Shown: piece by piece, positions 32,544 to 39,720 of the stretch
Layout of the letters: each line of letters begins with the position of its first letter
Position numbering within the stretch: position 1 is the first letter of the stretch
From: Rufibacter ruber
Lineage (GTDB): Bacteria > Bacteroidota > Bacteroidia > Cytophagales > Hymenobacteraceae
Direction: 5' to 3'
Assembly: GCF_001647275.1 (NCBI RefSeq)
Contig: NZ_LRMM01000049.1
Span: forward strand, 1-39,720
Length of the DNA: 39,720 bases
The notes under the pieces: model-generated
The model's database searches: none
The model's input: only the letters and a program-made list of their open reading frames with translations
What the model was told of the DNA's origin: nothing
Program-made: the position numbers and the translations under genes

Positions 32544-33581
32544 ATGAACTATACTCTTTTAGGCGACACCGGCGTGCTGGTCTCTGAGCTTTGCCTGGGG
32601 GCCATGACCTTTGGCGGCGACAACGCGGGCATGTGGTCGCACATTGGCAAACTGCAGCAAGACGAGGTCAAGGAGCTGCTCAAACATTCTATAGATGCGG
32701 GCATCAACTTTATTGACACCGCCAACGTGTACTCGTTTGGGCAGAGCGAGCAGCTGCTGGGCGAAGGGCTCAAACAGATGGGCGCCAACCGCCATGACCT
32801 GTTCATCGCCACCAAGGTGCGCGGTAAAATGGGCGAGGGCGTGAACCAGCAGGGGCTCTCCCGGTACCACGTTTTCCAGTCAGTAGACGCCAGTCTGAAG
32901 CGCCTGCAGACAGACCACATTGACCTGCTGTACGTGCACGGGGTTGATGTTGCCACGCCGGTAGAGCAGATTGTGCAGACGCTGCATGACGTGGTCATGA
33001 CCGGGAAAGTGCGCTACGTAGGCGTTTGCAACTGGCCCGCCTGGATGGTTATGAAAGCCATTGGCATTGCCCGGCAGCACGGCTGGCACCGCTTCAAAGC
33101 CATGCAGTATTTTTATACACCCGCCAACCGAGACGCAGAGAGAGACCTGCTGCCGCTGGCGCTGGACCAGAGCCTGGCATTTCTGCCCTGGAGCCCGCTG
33201 GCAGGTGGTTTTCTGTCAGGCAAATACACCCGGGAGCAGACCAACACCGGGGGCGAGTCACGGCGTGATACCTTTGACTTCCCCATCATTGACAAAGAGA
33301 AAGCCTATGACATCATTGACGTGCTGAAAGAGATAGGCCAGAGGCACCATGTGTCTGCGGCAGAGGTGACGCTGGCATGGGTACGGCAGCAGAAAGGAGT
33401 GACCAGTACTATTATAGGTGCCAAAAAAGTAGAGCAGCTCAAATCAAACATTCATTCAACGCAGGTGCACCTGTCTCCAGAAGAAATTCAGCAGATCAAC
33501 CAGGCCAGCCAGCATGACACCGGCTACCCCAACTGGATGGTGGAACGGCAGATGACCGGCCGGTTCCCGGAAAGAAAATAA
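32544..33581 (+). CDS. Aldo/keto reductase
   Basis: This 345-residue cytosolic NADP(H)-dependent oxidoreductase has the (beta/alpha)8 fold. The catalytic tetrad is visible as Asp58 and Tyr63 (FIDTANVYSFGQSE), Lys91 (IATKVRG) and His132 (LLYVHGVD). The cofactor-binding end includes STIIGAKKVEQLKSN. The subtype resembles the YghZ/Tas-like reductases that act on aldehydes such as methylglyoxal or on sugar derivatives. The substrate is not determined by context, since it stands alone between repeat-rich gaps. Confidence 0.95.
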   Translation: MNYTLLGDTGVLVSELCLGAMTFGGDNAGMWSHIGKLQQDEVKELLKHSIDAGINFIDTANVYSFGQSEQLLGEGLKQMGANRHDLFIATKVRGKMGEGVNQQGLSRYHVFQSVDASLKRLQTDHIDLLYVHGVDVATPVEQIVQTLHDVVMTGKVRYVGVCNWPAWMVMKAIGIARQHGWHRFKAMQYFYTPANRDAERDLLPLALDQSLAFLPWSPLAGGFLSGKYTREQTNTGGESRRDTFDFPIIDKEKAYDIIDVLKEIGQRHHVSAAEVTLAWVRQQKGVTSTIIGAKKVEQLKSNIHSTQVHLSPEEIQQINQASQHDTGYPNWMVERQMTGRFPERK

Positions 33582-33905
33582 AATCAATGGTTTTTCCGCC
33601 TTGCGGAAGAGGGTCAGCGCCAAAAGCGTTTTTGGGCTGTTTTTCAAAAAACAGCACGCTTTGATAGGTGCAGATCACAGGGCTTGGCTGGGAAGCAACC
33701 TGCCCCCCAAAGTGGGCGCACCTGGAGGTTGCGGTTGGCAGCGGTTCTTTGGGAACTAAACGTACCCTGGAAAGTAACCCCGTAGGCTCTTATTGGCCAG
33801 ATACAGAAATCCTGCTGTGAGGCAGAAACTATTTTGCAGAATTTGATCCGGCCCTTTCCGCTGGCCAAACCCCAGCCACCCGTAAGTCAGGTCATAGAAG
33901 CTACC
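33582..33905. other. Short gene-free region after the aldo/keto reductase gene
   Basis: It contains one truncated palindrome copy (33626-33660). I see no terminator with a T run and nothing else of note. Confidence 0.6.
33626..33660. repeat. 40-bp palindrome family, copy 18 (truncated right arm)
   Basis: The left arm GCGTTTTTGGGCTGTTTTTC is complete. The right arm AAAAAACAGCACGC has lost the CCAAAAA block, shortening the copy to 35 bases. Confidence 0.7.
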
Positions 33906-34355
33906 CTAGGCAACCGCCCACTGGGGGAAACTACTGGAAGAAGACCTCAGCCAGTCCAGGGCATCTGCGGTGGTATGAAAAAATTTGAGTTCATAGCAGG
34001 CATCGCCGGTCATGAGGCAGGACTCCAGCTCCCGGGCATGGTTGGGGTCTTCAGGCACCACCAACGCCAGTTGCCTTATGTCTTTGTCACAGAGGTTAGG
34101 AACCAGATAGTGTGTAATCCAGAGGTGGTCTTCTGGTAAGGAGTACCCCCGGGCGCGGCTGTCTGACACAATTTTTTTTATGCGGTACTGGCCAATGAAA
34201 TCAAGGTACCGCCTGTAGCCCTCCTGATATTCCCGGGAGCTTGGTGCCTGCACCCAGGTGTGCATCAGTATGTGGTCTTGGGGAAACAGCTGTACCTGGT
34301 ACTGCTGATTTTGCTCTAGCGTAATAGGACCCTTGTTCATAACAAAGTAGATCAT
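33906..34355 (-). CDS. Hypothetical protein, possibly SpoIIAA-like (STAS/SEC14 fold)
   Basis: This cytosolic protein has 149 residues, or 144 from the second Met (MNKGPITLEQ). It has no signal or membrane segment. The order of elements resembles the SpoIIAA-like (STAS/SEC14) families: an early beta strand with HILMHTWV, a helix with SREYQEGYRRYLDFI, IKKIVSDSRARG, QLALVVPEDPN, and a closing FHTTADALDWL. Bacteroidota have many such small proteins of unknown role. The fold assignment is by pattern and uncertain. It sits alone beside AT-rich DNA that should hold its promoter. Confidence 0.75.
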   Translation of the reverse strand: MIYFVMNKGPITLEQNQQYQVQLFPQDHILMHTWVQAPSSREYQEGYRRYLDFIGQYRIKKIVSDSRARGYSLPEDHLWITHYLVPNLCDKDIRQLALVVPEDPNHARELESCLMTGDACYELKFFHTTADALDWLRSSSSSFPQWAVA

Positions 34356-34746
34356 TCGTATTTAATTTTCTATAAGTAGTCAGTAATAGTACAAGTGTCG
34401 CTTGCTGTCAGGTAACCTGCTTGCGCTGAGAAGAACACACAGATACCTATTCCTTATACTTCAGAAATAGTAAAAAGGTAGGTATGACGAATACTTTTTA
34501 AAGAAAAATAATAATTAGGAAACGTTAGGGGCGGGAGAAAGGGCCGGGGTTTTGAAACTGGTAGCAGCAAGCAGAAATCTCTTCGTTTTCAGCACGTTTA
34601 AAAGGCTGGTCTTTGCCCTCACCCACTGCTATTGGTCTTTCCATGGTTTTTAAAAGACTTATTTAACATCATTGTCTTTTTAAATGCCTTGGCTCCGGTA
34701 GCCCCCTCAAACACGGGAGGCCGTGATCTTCTCCCATACGCTATAT

Positions 34747-34885
34747 GAACATGTTTGCATTTCAGGCATCAGAAGAACCTGATCTGGCGGTTGACTCGCA
34801 CCATAGCGCTGTTATGCTGTCTGAAAATGCTGCCAGAGCCTATTGTTTACACGTTTTGGCCTGAAAAACCAATATAGACAAGCTC
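34747..34885. mobile_element. MITE-like element B (139 bp)
   Basis: The left end GAACATGTTTGCATTT and the reverse complement of the right end (GAGCTTGTCTATATTGG) are imperfect inverted repeats. The interior AGAACCTGATCTGGC...CACCATAGCGCTGTTATG aligns with element A at 8477-8632. The flanks TAT and TAA are one base apart from a TNA duplication, so this copy is older. Confidence 0.6.
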
Positions 34886-35073
34886 TAACAGGCAAAGCTG
34901 CTACCCTCCGTTTCACAGGAGGAATTGCACCGGTACAGGCCGCGGGCCTGAGGGTAGGCATGGGGTTATCATCATTAGCTTGTAAGTACTCAGGCAAGTA
35001 AAACGAAACAGTGAGATGGTGCTGCCTGTTTTGAAAACTGAAGCGAGTTTATCTGAATATAAACCAACCGGCT

Positions 35074-35081
35074 TATCTTTG
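35074..35081 (+). promoter_or_regulatory. -7 box (TATCTTTG) before arsC
   Basis: This is an exact match to TAnnTTTG. Transcription would begin near 35086, seven bases before the short frame at 35093 and about 105 bases before arsC. Confidence 0.5.
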
Positions 35082-35092
35082 GAAAACAATAA

Positions 35093-35194
35093 ATGAAGTG
35101 CCCCCGCAAAAAGAGGGTGCCAGGTTCGCGAAAGAACTGGTGCAGATCTTTTGGCGGGGAAAGTAATCTTCCAGCCCTAAGGAACCCGCCATGA
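35093..35194 (+). CDS. Possible 33-codon leader frame overlapping the arsC start
   Basis: The frame reads MKCPRKKRVPGSRKNWC and ends LPALRNPP. It begins shortly after a TATCTTTG box. Its TGA overlaps the ATG of arsC as ATGA, the usual form of translational coupling. The peptide is basic with two cysteines and has no family resemblance. It may be a leader peptide or chance. Confidence 0.25.
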   Translation: MKCPRKKRVPGSRKNWCRSFGGESNLPALRNPP

Positions 35195-35532
35195 TCACCA
35201 TCTACCATAACAACCGGTGCAGTAAAAGCAGGGAGGCACTGGCCTTATTGCAGAACTCAGGACAGCCTGTGCAGGTGGTCCCTTATCTTACAGATACGCC
35301 CTCTGTAGATGAGCTTAAAGCGTTACTGGCTAAACTTCAGCTTGGGCCGGAGGACCTCATCAGAAAAGGGGAGAAGCTGTACAAGGAAGTATATGCGGGG
35401 CAGCACCTTACCACAGATCAATGGCTTCAGGTACTTCAGGAGAATCCTATCCTCCTGGAGCGCCCCATTGTGGTAAACGGTGACAGAGCCGTGGTGGCCC
35501 GGCCACCGCAGGTAGCCCTCACTATTCTGTAA
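35191..35532 (+). CDS. arsC: ArsC-family reductase (glutaredoxin-dependent arsenate reductase type)
   Basis: This 113-residue thioredoxin-fold protein matches the plasmid-type ArsC/YfgD group. It starts [19 protein letters not shown] with the catalytic Cys10. The arginines that bind the oxyanion are present in the expected places: Arg58 in [11 protein letters not shown], Arg91 in [13 protein letters not shown] and Arg104 in VVARPP. It should reduce arsenate to arsenite using glutathione or an equivalent, although many chromosomal members have unproven substrates. No arsenite pump or ArsR is adjacent. Its 3' end overlaps the convergent MFS gene by 11 bases. A short frame overlaps its start. 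Confidence 0.9.
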   Translation: MITIYHNNRCSKSREALALLQNSGQPVQVVPYLTDTPSVDELKALLAKLQLGPEDLIRKGEKLYKEVYAGQHLTTDQWLQVLQENPILLERPIVVNGDRAVVARPPQVALTIL

Positions 35533-35899
35533 GACCAGGGGTAACAGCCGGAGCTTCGTCTGGCGGGGGTAAAAGGTCTGCTGGCGGGGCGGGTGGGGCA
35601 AGCCGAAGGTCATGCCGGGAAAGGGACCGTACCGCCAGCACCACACTCACCACGGTCAGAACCGCGCCCATCAGAAATGGGGCGCCAGGGAAGTACAAGT
35701 CGGCTCCACCACCGGTGAAATAAGCGAAGAGGTACGTCATGAGGGGAGGGCCCACAATAGAGGTGACGCTGACCAGGCTGGTAAGCCCGCCCTGCAATTC
35801 GCCCTGTTCATTGGGGGGCACCTGGGTAGAGATAATCCCCTGAATGGCGGGGCCGGCTATCCCCCCCAGGCAGTAAGGCACCAGAAAGACAAACATCAT
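35522..35899 (-). CDS. Tet-type MFS transporter, C-terminal part (frameshifted)
   Basis: This 125-residue frame opens [24 protein letters not shown] and carries [16 protein letters not shown]. This is the second-half signature of the TCR/Tet family of 12-helix drug/proton antiporters. Two or three more helices follow, then a Pro-rich tail. It lacks a proper start and is the continuation of the frame at 35896-36816, displaced by one base. The two together give about 430 residues, close to the usual length of around 400-410. The gene is either a pseudogene or an intact gene with a one-base sequence error. Confidence 0.8.
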   Translation of the reverse strand: MMFVFLVPYCLGGIAGPAIQGIISTQVPPNEQGELQGGLTSLVSVTSIVGPPLMTYLFAYFTGGGADLYFPGAPFLMGAVLTVVSVVLAVRSLSRHDLRLAPPAPPADLLPPPDEAPAVTPGLTE

Positions 35900-36816
35900 C
35901 CACCCGGCCGGGCAAAGGCAAAGAGCAGAAACCCCACCGCGTACAGGGCCAACCCATAGTAGACTGAGCGCTTATTTCCCAGCCAAGGGTTAATGTACCG
36001 GATGAGCCCTCCCTGCACAATGGCCACCATAAGCCCCACAAACCCCAGTGAGCGGCCTACCATTTTCTCATCCCAGCCAAATTTTTCCATGGTGACATAG
36101 CTCCAGGTGCTCTGGGTGGAGTGGGCGGCAATGTAAATAAAGATGAGCGACCCTACCAGGCCCGCAATCACCGGATAGCGCTTCAGGTGCAGCAGCGAAC
36201 CCACCGGATTAGCCCGCTTGAACACGAACGGCCGGCGTTGATCTTTGGGCAGTGATTCTGGCAGCATGAAGAAACCGTACAGCCAGTTTAACAAAGTAAG
36301 CCCGGCCGCCGCGTAAAACGGTACCCGCGCCCCATACTGTCCCAGTTCCCCGCCAATTACGGGCCCAATTATGAACCCCAGCCCAAAAGCCGCGCCCATC
36401 ATGCCAAAGTTCTGCGCCCGCTTCTCTGGGGTGCTCACATCTGCAATGTATGCGGTGGCGGTAGTCATGCTGGCCCCGGTGATACCGGCTATGATACGGC
36501 CTGCAAAAAGCCAGGCAATGCTGGGGGCCAGGGCCAGCAAAATATAGTCAATCCCAAACCCGAAGAGGGAGAACAACAGCACCGGTCGGCGGCCGAAGCG
36601 GTCAGAGAGATTGCCCAGCACCGGGGAGAACAGAAACTGCGGCACAGAGAAGGCCAGCATAAGCCAGCCTCCGTACACAGAGGCATCACTCAGACTGCCG
36701 TTAATCAACTCACTGATCAGTTTGGGGATAACCGGAATAATGATCCCAAACCCAATCACATCTATGAGCAGGGTGACAAATATAAACCCGAGAGCAGCTT
36801 TACGTTGGCCTTTCAT
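35896..36816 (-). CDS. Tet-type MFS transporter, N-terminal part (frameshifted)
   Basis: This 306-residue frame holds about the first nine helices. The MFS motif A is [14 protein letters not shown] at about residues 68-81. Other family segments are [16 protein letters not shown] near the start and [23 protein letters not shown]. It resembles TetA-type tetracycline/H+ antiporters and related multidrug exporters. It ends LFAFARPGG then TGA, exactly where homologs continue with GWMM. One extra G in the GGGTGG run near 35900 would join it to the frame at 35522-35899. The substrate is unknown. Confidence 0.85.
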   Translation of the reverse strand: MKGQRKAALGFIFVTLLIDVIGFGIIIPVIPKLISELINGSLSDASVYGGWLMLAFSVPQFLFSPVLGNLSDRFGRRPVLLFSLFGFGIDYILLALAPSIAWLFAGRIIAGITGASMTTATAYIADVSTPEKRAQNFGMMGAAFGLGFIIGPVIGGELGQYGARVPFYAAAGLTLLNWLYGFFMLPESLPKDQRRPFVFKRANPVGSLLHLKRYPVIAGLVGSLIFIYIAAHSTQSTWSYVTMEKFGWDEKMVGRSLGFVGLMVAIVQGGLIRYINPWLGNKRSVYYGLALYAVGFLLFAFARPGG

Positions 36817-36997
36817 GCTGTGTTAAATTTTAGCAATAATGCTAAAAATACTGGAGGAATTATAGAAGTAAAAAATGGGAAGTTGTTCGGCGTGCAAAAG
36901 AATCTGTTCATCCTGCAATATAAAGTGTCTGCTTCTGTTGATCGAGGGAATGGCCAGCTTTGCCTTCAGGCAGGATTGACTGGTCTAAAAGGAGCCG

Positions 36998-37024
36998 TTG
37001 GCCTGTTTTTATGGTGCAACTTTG
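36998..37024 (+). promoter_or_regulatory. Possible promoter of the small exported protein gene
   Basis: TTG (36998-37000), 16 bases, then CAACTTTG (37017-37024), one base off TAnnTTTG. The leader to the ATG at 37054 would be about 25 bases. The spacer contains half of a palindrome-like sequence (GGCCTGTTTTTATGG). Confidence 0.4.
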
Positions 37025-37053
37025 CAGCATCAAATCACACAGAACTCCACACC

Positions 37054-37410
37054 ATGAAAAAAGTAATTCTCGCTTTCGCCCTGTTCGTATCTGTTGCAGG
37101 TGTTACTACTGCGAATACCCCCGCTAACAGTTCAACGGCCACCGTTGTCACTTCGGCCCGTGAGTTAGCCAATGCCCTGCTGTTAAATGAAGCACAGTAT
37201 GTAAAAGTGAAGACCCTGGAGGGTGTGAGAATAGAGGAGGTGAAAGCTGCCCAGGCCTCTTTGACCGGCGACGCCCTTACTGCCAGCCTGGCGGTCATTC
37301 AAGAGAAATTCAACAACGCCCTGCTGTTGATATTAAACCCGGCGCAGCAGAAAGCTTTTGAGGCTTTGAAAAGCGGGCAAGGGGTTCCGGCTATTGCCCA
37401 AGGAAAGTAG
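37054..37410 (+). CDS. Small exported helical protein (Spy/LTxxQ-like)
   Basis: This 118-residue protein has a clear signal peptide, MKKVILAFALFVSVAGVTTA. I chose the ATG at 37054 rather than an upstream in-frame one because of the signal peptide and promoter spacing. The mature part is mostly helical and amphipathic: LLLNEAQYVKVKTLEGVRIEEV and LAVIQEKFNNALLLILNPAQQKAFEALKSG. The pattern of a leading LNEAQ and a closing LNPAQQKAF recalls Spy/CpxP-type periplasmic proteins with LTxxQ motifs, but the match is loose. It is monocistronic with its own terminator. A periplasmic stress or chaperone role is a guess. Confidence 0.85.
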   Translation: MKKVILAFALFVSVAGVTTANTPANSSTATVVTSARELANALLLNEAQYVKVKTLEGVRIEEVKAAQASLTGDALTASLAVIQEKFNNALLLILNPAQQKAFEALKSGQGVPAIAQGK

Positions 37411-37446
37411 AGACAGACAAATTATATATATACAAACAACCCTGAA

Positions 37447-37479
37447 AAGACCCGCTCCTAAGAGCGGGTTTTTTTTTGA
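37447..37479 (+). terminator. Intrinsic terminator after the small exported protein gene
   Basis: ACCCGCTC (37450-37457) pairs with GAGCGGGT (37462-37469) around CTAA, followed by about eight T. Confidence 0.95.
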
Positions 37480-37640
37480 CGCTGCTGTTCGGCGCTAAGG
37501 GAACTTAAACGTGTGCGCTGGTTGCCATATTTCTGCAATCCTCTTTCGCCTTCTGTTGATCAGTAAGCAGATGCCTGTCTAAAGCGGGTCAGGTAGCCAA
37601 AGATGGGGACACAGTGAACGGCTGGGGTAAGGCCTTTCTG

Positions 37641-38270
37641 TCACCTGGCAAGTATGTCCAATTCCCGTCTCAGGTTTTCTTTCGCCTGCGCCTCAAACAG
37701 GGTGGTGAAATGGCCGGTTTTAAAGATCTGTTCCTGGTCCAGGAAATGTTGCAGAACCTTTTTTCGGCCGGGTTTGTAGAGAACATCTGGGTAGACGCTG
37801 TATTCTTTTCTGATTAGCTGCGTGTACTCCCAATACGTAAGCCACCCGCTCCCCAAGATGGATAAGTCCAGGTCAAGCAGCAGGTTGGTATCTGGTTGCG
37901 GTTGCCGCTGGTGCTGCTTTGTAGCCAAGATCATGTGGCCCAGCTGGTCAAGGTCTGCAGGGGGAAGCCCCAGCCCTTTCATGCGCTGGCAGGCCAGTTG
38001 GGCGCTCTTCTCCTCGTTGTCATTCCGGGTGGTTTTATAGACCGCATCATGGTAGAAAATGGCCAGCTTGAGCAGAAGCGGCCCCTGTGCACGTACCTGG
38101 TGGGTTTCTGCCAACTGCAGCATACTCTGGATATGGTGCAGGGTGTGGTAGTGCCTGTTTTTACCAGAGTACGCAGCCTCCAGTTCAGCCCATAACTGCT
38201 GGATACGCGTTTCCTCCTGCGTAAAGTTCAAAAGCAAGTCTTGCCAAACAGGATAAAGGGCGGGCGTCAT
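37641..38270 (-). CDS. Predicted metal-dependent HD-superfamily hydrolase
   Basis: This 209-residue cytosolic protein matches the group annotated as predicted metal-dependent HD-superfamily phosphohydrolases (COG4339-like). It has an early helix with LWAELEAAYSGKNRHYHTLHHI (His42, His45, His46), the HD pair His74-Asp75 in IFYHDAVY, and a later aspartate in LDLDLSILG. Length and order fit the family. The substrate is not known for the group. It lies about 18 bases downstream of the anti-sigma gene on the same strand, so it may be cotranscribed with the sigma/anti-sigma pair. Confidence 0.9.
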   Translation of the reverse strand: MTPALYPVWQDLLLNFTQEETRIQQLWAELEAAYSGKNRHYHTLHHIQSMLQLAETHQVRAQGPLLLKLAIFYHDAVYKTTRNDNEEKSAQLACQRMKGLGLPPADLDQLGHMILATKQHQRQPQPDTNLLLDLDLSILGSGWLTYWEYTQLIRKEYSVYPDVLYKPGRKKVLQHFLDQEQIFKTGHFTTLFEAQAKENLRRELDILAR

Positions 38271-38288
38271 CTGGGGCCGTTCTAAAGG

Positions 38289-38909
38289 TTACTCATAGGT
38301 CAACGTAATCTGTAAGGGGAAAGCCGAAGGGTCAACGGACACCTCCTGAACGGCGAACCTGGGGTGTTGAATCAGGAGAGAGGTATTACCGGCCGGAAGC
38401 GTAACGTAAAAGCCCCCCCCGGCATCTGTCACCCCCAGAGAATCCTGATTGCCACTTAGCACAAGAGCGCCAGCCACCGCTTCGCCCAACGGGTTCACCA
38501 CGTGCCCAGACACCTGTATCGCCTGAGCGGCCGCGTGGGTGGTGCCGGGCCTTTTCTTCAGGTTCTGGATCTGATACTGCTGGTAAAACGCGAAGGCAAT
38601 ACAAAGCAGCACCACTATAATGACCGCCGCGGTTTGCCAGACCGGAAGCAGGAATGTTCTTTTCTTGCGTTTCTTTGCCTGGATCAGTTTCTTTAACCGT
38701 CCTCTGGTTTCTTTCACTGCTTTCTGCACGCGCCGGGGCGGGGTCACGGTCATTCCTTCCACCAGGTCACTGCAAAGGTCACAGGAAAGCAGGTGCCGTT
38801 CTATCTGGTGGTGCAGATGGTCTGGCAGGGTATGGGCCTGGTACTGTCTCAGCAGTTCCAAAGGAGGATGTTCCTCTGTTTCCAGTTGCGGAAGTTGGTT
38901 ACTGCTCAT
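38289..38909 (-). CDS. Zinc-finger anti-sigma protein with carboxypeptidase-regulatory-like tail
   Basis: This 206-residue protein has an N-terminal zinc anti-sigma motif, HLLSCDLCSDLV (His39, Cys43, Cys46). A very basic stretch (KKLIQAKKRKKR) precedes one membrane helix at about residues 87-109 (LLPVWQTAAVIIVVLLCIAFAF). The outer part, about 131-206, is a beta-sandwich of the carboxypeptidase-regulatory type (VSGHVVNPLGEAVAGALVLSGNQDSLGVTDAGGGFYVTLPAG). The cytosolic part should hold the sigma factor encoded just upstream, whose gene overlaps by 11 bases. The outer domain may sense a periplasmic partner; similar domains occur at the N-termini of TonB-dependent receptors. Confidence 0.9.
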   Translation of the reverse strand: MSSNQLPQLETEEHPPLELLRQYQAHTLPDHLHHQIERHLLSCDLCSDLVEGMTVTPPRRVQKAVKETRGRLKKLIQAKKRKKRTFLLPVWQTAAVIIVVLLCIAFAFYQQYQIQNLKKRPGTTHAAAQAIQVSGHVVNPLGEAVAGALVLSGNQDSLGVTDAGGGFYVTLPAGNTSLLIQHPRFAVQEVSVDPSAFPLQITLTYE

Positions 38910-39489
38910 AGTTTTTCTTCATGTAAATCATCAGGTTGCGTTTGCCGTTCTGGATGTGGCTCTTCACTTTGGCCAGTTCAAACCCTGTACGCTCCGCAAT
39001 TTCCTTATAGCTCTGCTGTTGCAGGAAAAACAGTTCCAGGCAAATGCGTTGCTCTGGGCCCAGGGTGACCAGGCCCGCCTCCAGCACCTGCAGCATTTGC
39101 TCTTGTTCCGGCTCCTGTTCTGTAATAGTCAATGCCCAGGCGGCGGTTTCCAGCTGGGCGGGATTGCTTTCGTCTAAAGGGGCCTCCAGCCGGTTTCGGC
39201 GGGACCTTAGCAGCATGAGGCAATGGTTGCGGGCAGTGCTGTGCAGCCAACTCTTGAAGTTGGCCACCTCATGTTTGCGCAGAGAAACGAGCAGGTTCTC
39301 AAAGATCTGCATGGTGGCGTCTTTGCTTTCCTCCTCCTGCTTGAGGTATTTGAGGCAGACCAGGTACACCATTTCGGTATACCGCTGAAAAAGTTCTCCC
39401 ACGCAGTCTACGTCACCCGTTTGCTGGTATTGCTCTACCAGTTCCTGGTCGCTGGGTGGCTTGGAGCGGGAGAAGAGTTTCAGAAACAT
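38899..39489 (-). CDS. ECF-type RNA polymerase sigma factor
   Basis: This 196-residue sigma-70-family protein shows region 2 (LFQRYTEMVYLVCLKYLKQEEESKDATMQIFENLL). Region 4 (RICLELFFLQQQSYKEIAERTGFELAKVKSHIQNGKRNL) has a helix-turn-helix that should contact the -35 element. The linker contains the KSWLHSTARNHCLMLLRSRR segment typical of this Bacteroidota subgroup. Its 3' end overlaps the anti-sigma gene by 11 bases, so the two are coexpressed. The regulon is not visible. The promoter should lie in 39490-39560, but no clear box is seen. Confidence 0.93.
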   Translation of the reverse strand: MFLKLFSRSKPPSDQELVEQYQQTGDVDCVGELFQRYTEMVYLVCLKYLKQEEESKDATMQIFENLLVSLRKHEVANFKSWLHSTARNHCLMLLRSRRNRLEAPLDESNPAQLETAAWALTITEQEPEQEQMLQVLEAGLVTLGPEQRICLELFFLQQQSYKEIAERTGFELAKVKSHIQNGKRNLMIYMKKNYEQ

Positions 39490-39669
39490 GCGGCAGGGGT
39501 AGCGTTAGGTCATTAAAGAAACTGATTATTTCCCAGGGGGGAAAACAAAAACCTGTTGGTTTCTACCTGGTAGATGCAGCGGCGGGTCAATTTCCATAGG
39601 GTACCCCGGAAAATAATCCCCCTTGGGCAGAAAAGGCCAGAAAATGGCAGGCAGATGGGGAAAGGCCGC

Positions 39670-39718
39670 CTGGTCTGTTTTTGCTGTTTCTGTTAAACAA
39701 AGCCAAAAGCAAAACCAG
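39670..39718. repeat. Diverged copy of the 40-bp palindrome family at the right edge
   Basis: CTGGTCTGTTTTTGCTGTTT on the left and TTAAACAAAGCCAAAAGC plus AAAACCAG on the right are self-complementary with mismatches. It may be a degenerate family member. Confidence 0.4.
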
Positions 39719-39720
39719 GG

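Larger units (their letters stand above)
34356..35092. other. Gene-free AT-rich region with MITE B and the arsC promoter
   Basis: It contains a weak AT hairpin around 34650-34675 (TTAAAAGAC with GTCTTTTT), MITE-like element B (34747-34885), a partial CCTGTTTTGAAAAC palindrome near 35025, and a good -7 box at 35074. Confidence 0.6.

Noticed and set aside
31872-32547. Open frames on both strands between the sulfatase and aldo/keto reductase genes
   Set aside because: Both run through repeat copies, are Pro/Arg/Gly-rich and lack domains, signal peptides or ribosome-binding context.
1-39720. tRNA, rRNA or riboswitch genes
   Set aside because: I found no cloverleaf with conserved TTC arm, no rRNA-like stretch and no riboswitch core that I could recognise, including before the biotin operon; structural RNA searches could still find some.

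Overview
The window looks like chromosomal DNA from a Bacteroidota bacterium of the order Cytophagales. Family Hymenobacteraceae (Rufibacter, Pontibacter or Hymenobacter-like) is my best guess from gene content. The clues are giant secreted proteins with a C-terminal type IX secretion (T9SS) sorting domain, a GH97 glycosidase, a CSPTR-type sulfatase, sigma/anti-sigma pairs, and several -7 promoter boxes of the Bacteroidota form TAnnTTTG. No rRNA, tRNA, CRISPR array, complete insertion sequence or phage gene was seen.

Layout. 1-93: the edge of a possible M16-type peptidase gene. 94-768: decayed inverted repeats. 769-1953: acetyl-CoA acetyltransferase. 2562-3890: an exported MORN-variant (YwqK-like) repeat protein. 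4257-8359: a tight biotin operon bioB-bioF-bioD-bioA with overlapping ends, followed after repeat debris by a beta-ketoacyl synthase gene (8984-10201). 10712-21610: two tandem paralogous giant T9SS surface proteins; the second is split by a -1 frameshift near 17415. 21736-23692 (minus): a GNAT acetyltransferase, a CAT-like acetyltransferase and a Crp/Fnr regulator with a palindromic operator in its promoter. 24404-28500: an M28 metallopeptidase and a GH97 glycoside hydrolase. 29060-30147 (minus): an ECF sigma factor with a membrane partner. 30463-31836 (minus): sulfatase. 32544-33581: aldo/keto reductase. 33906-36816: a SpoIIAA-like protein, an ArsC-family reductase, and a Tet-type MFS transporter broken by a -1 frameshift. 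37054-37410: a small exported helical protein. 37641-38270 (minus): an HD-superfamily hydrolase. 38289-39489 (minus): an ECF sigma factor with a zinc-finger anti-sigma protein.

The most unusual feature is a dispersed palindrome of about 40 bp with at least 18 copies here, roughly one per 2 kb. Its core is CTGTTTTnGGCCTGTTTT, a 2-3 base centre, then the complement arm. Most copies are intergenic, but three touch genes of the biotin region. One lies in frame inside bioF, one supplies the last codons and stop of bioA, and one overlaps the start of the beta-ketoacyl synthase gene. Other repeat families are also present: MITE-like elements with GAGCATGTTTA-type ends, a 144-bp element with perfect 32-bp inverted ends, and a composite element before bioB built from two of the palindromes around a second palindromic repeat. 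Two genes carry single-base frameshifts, which may be real decay or sequencing error.
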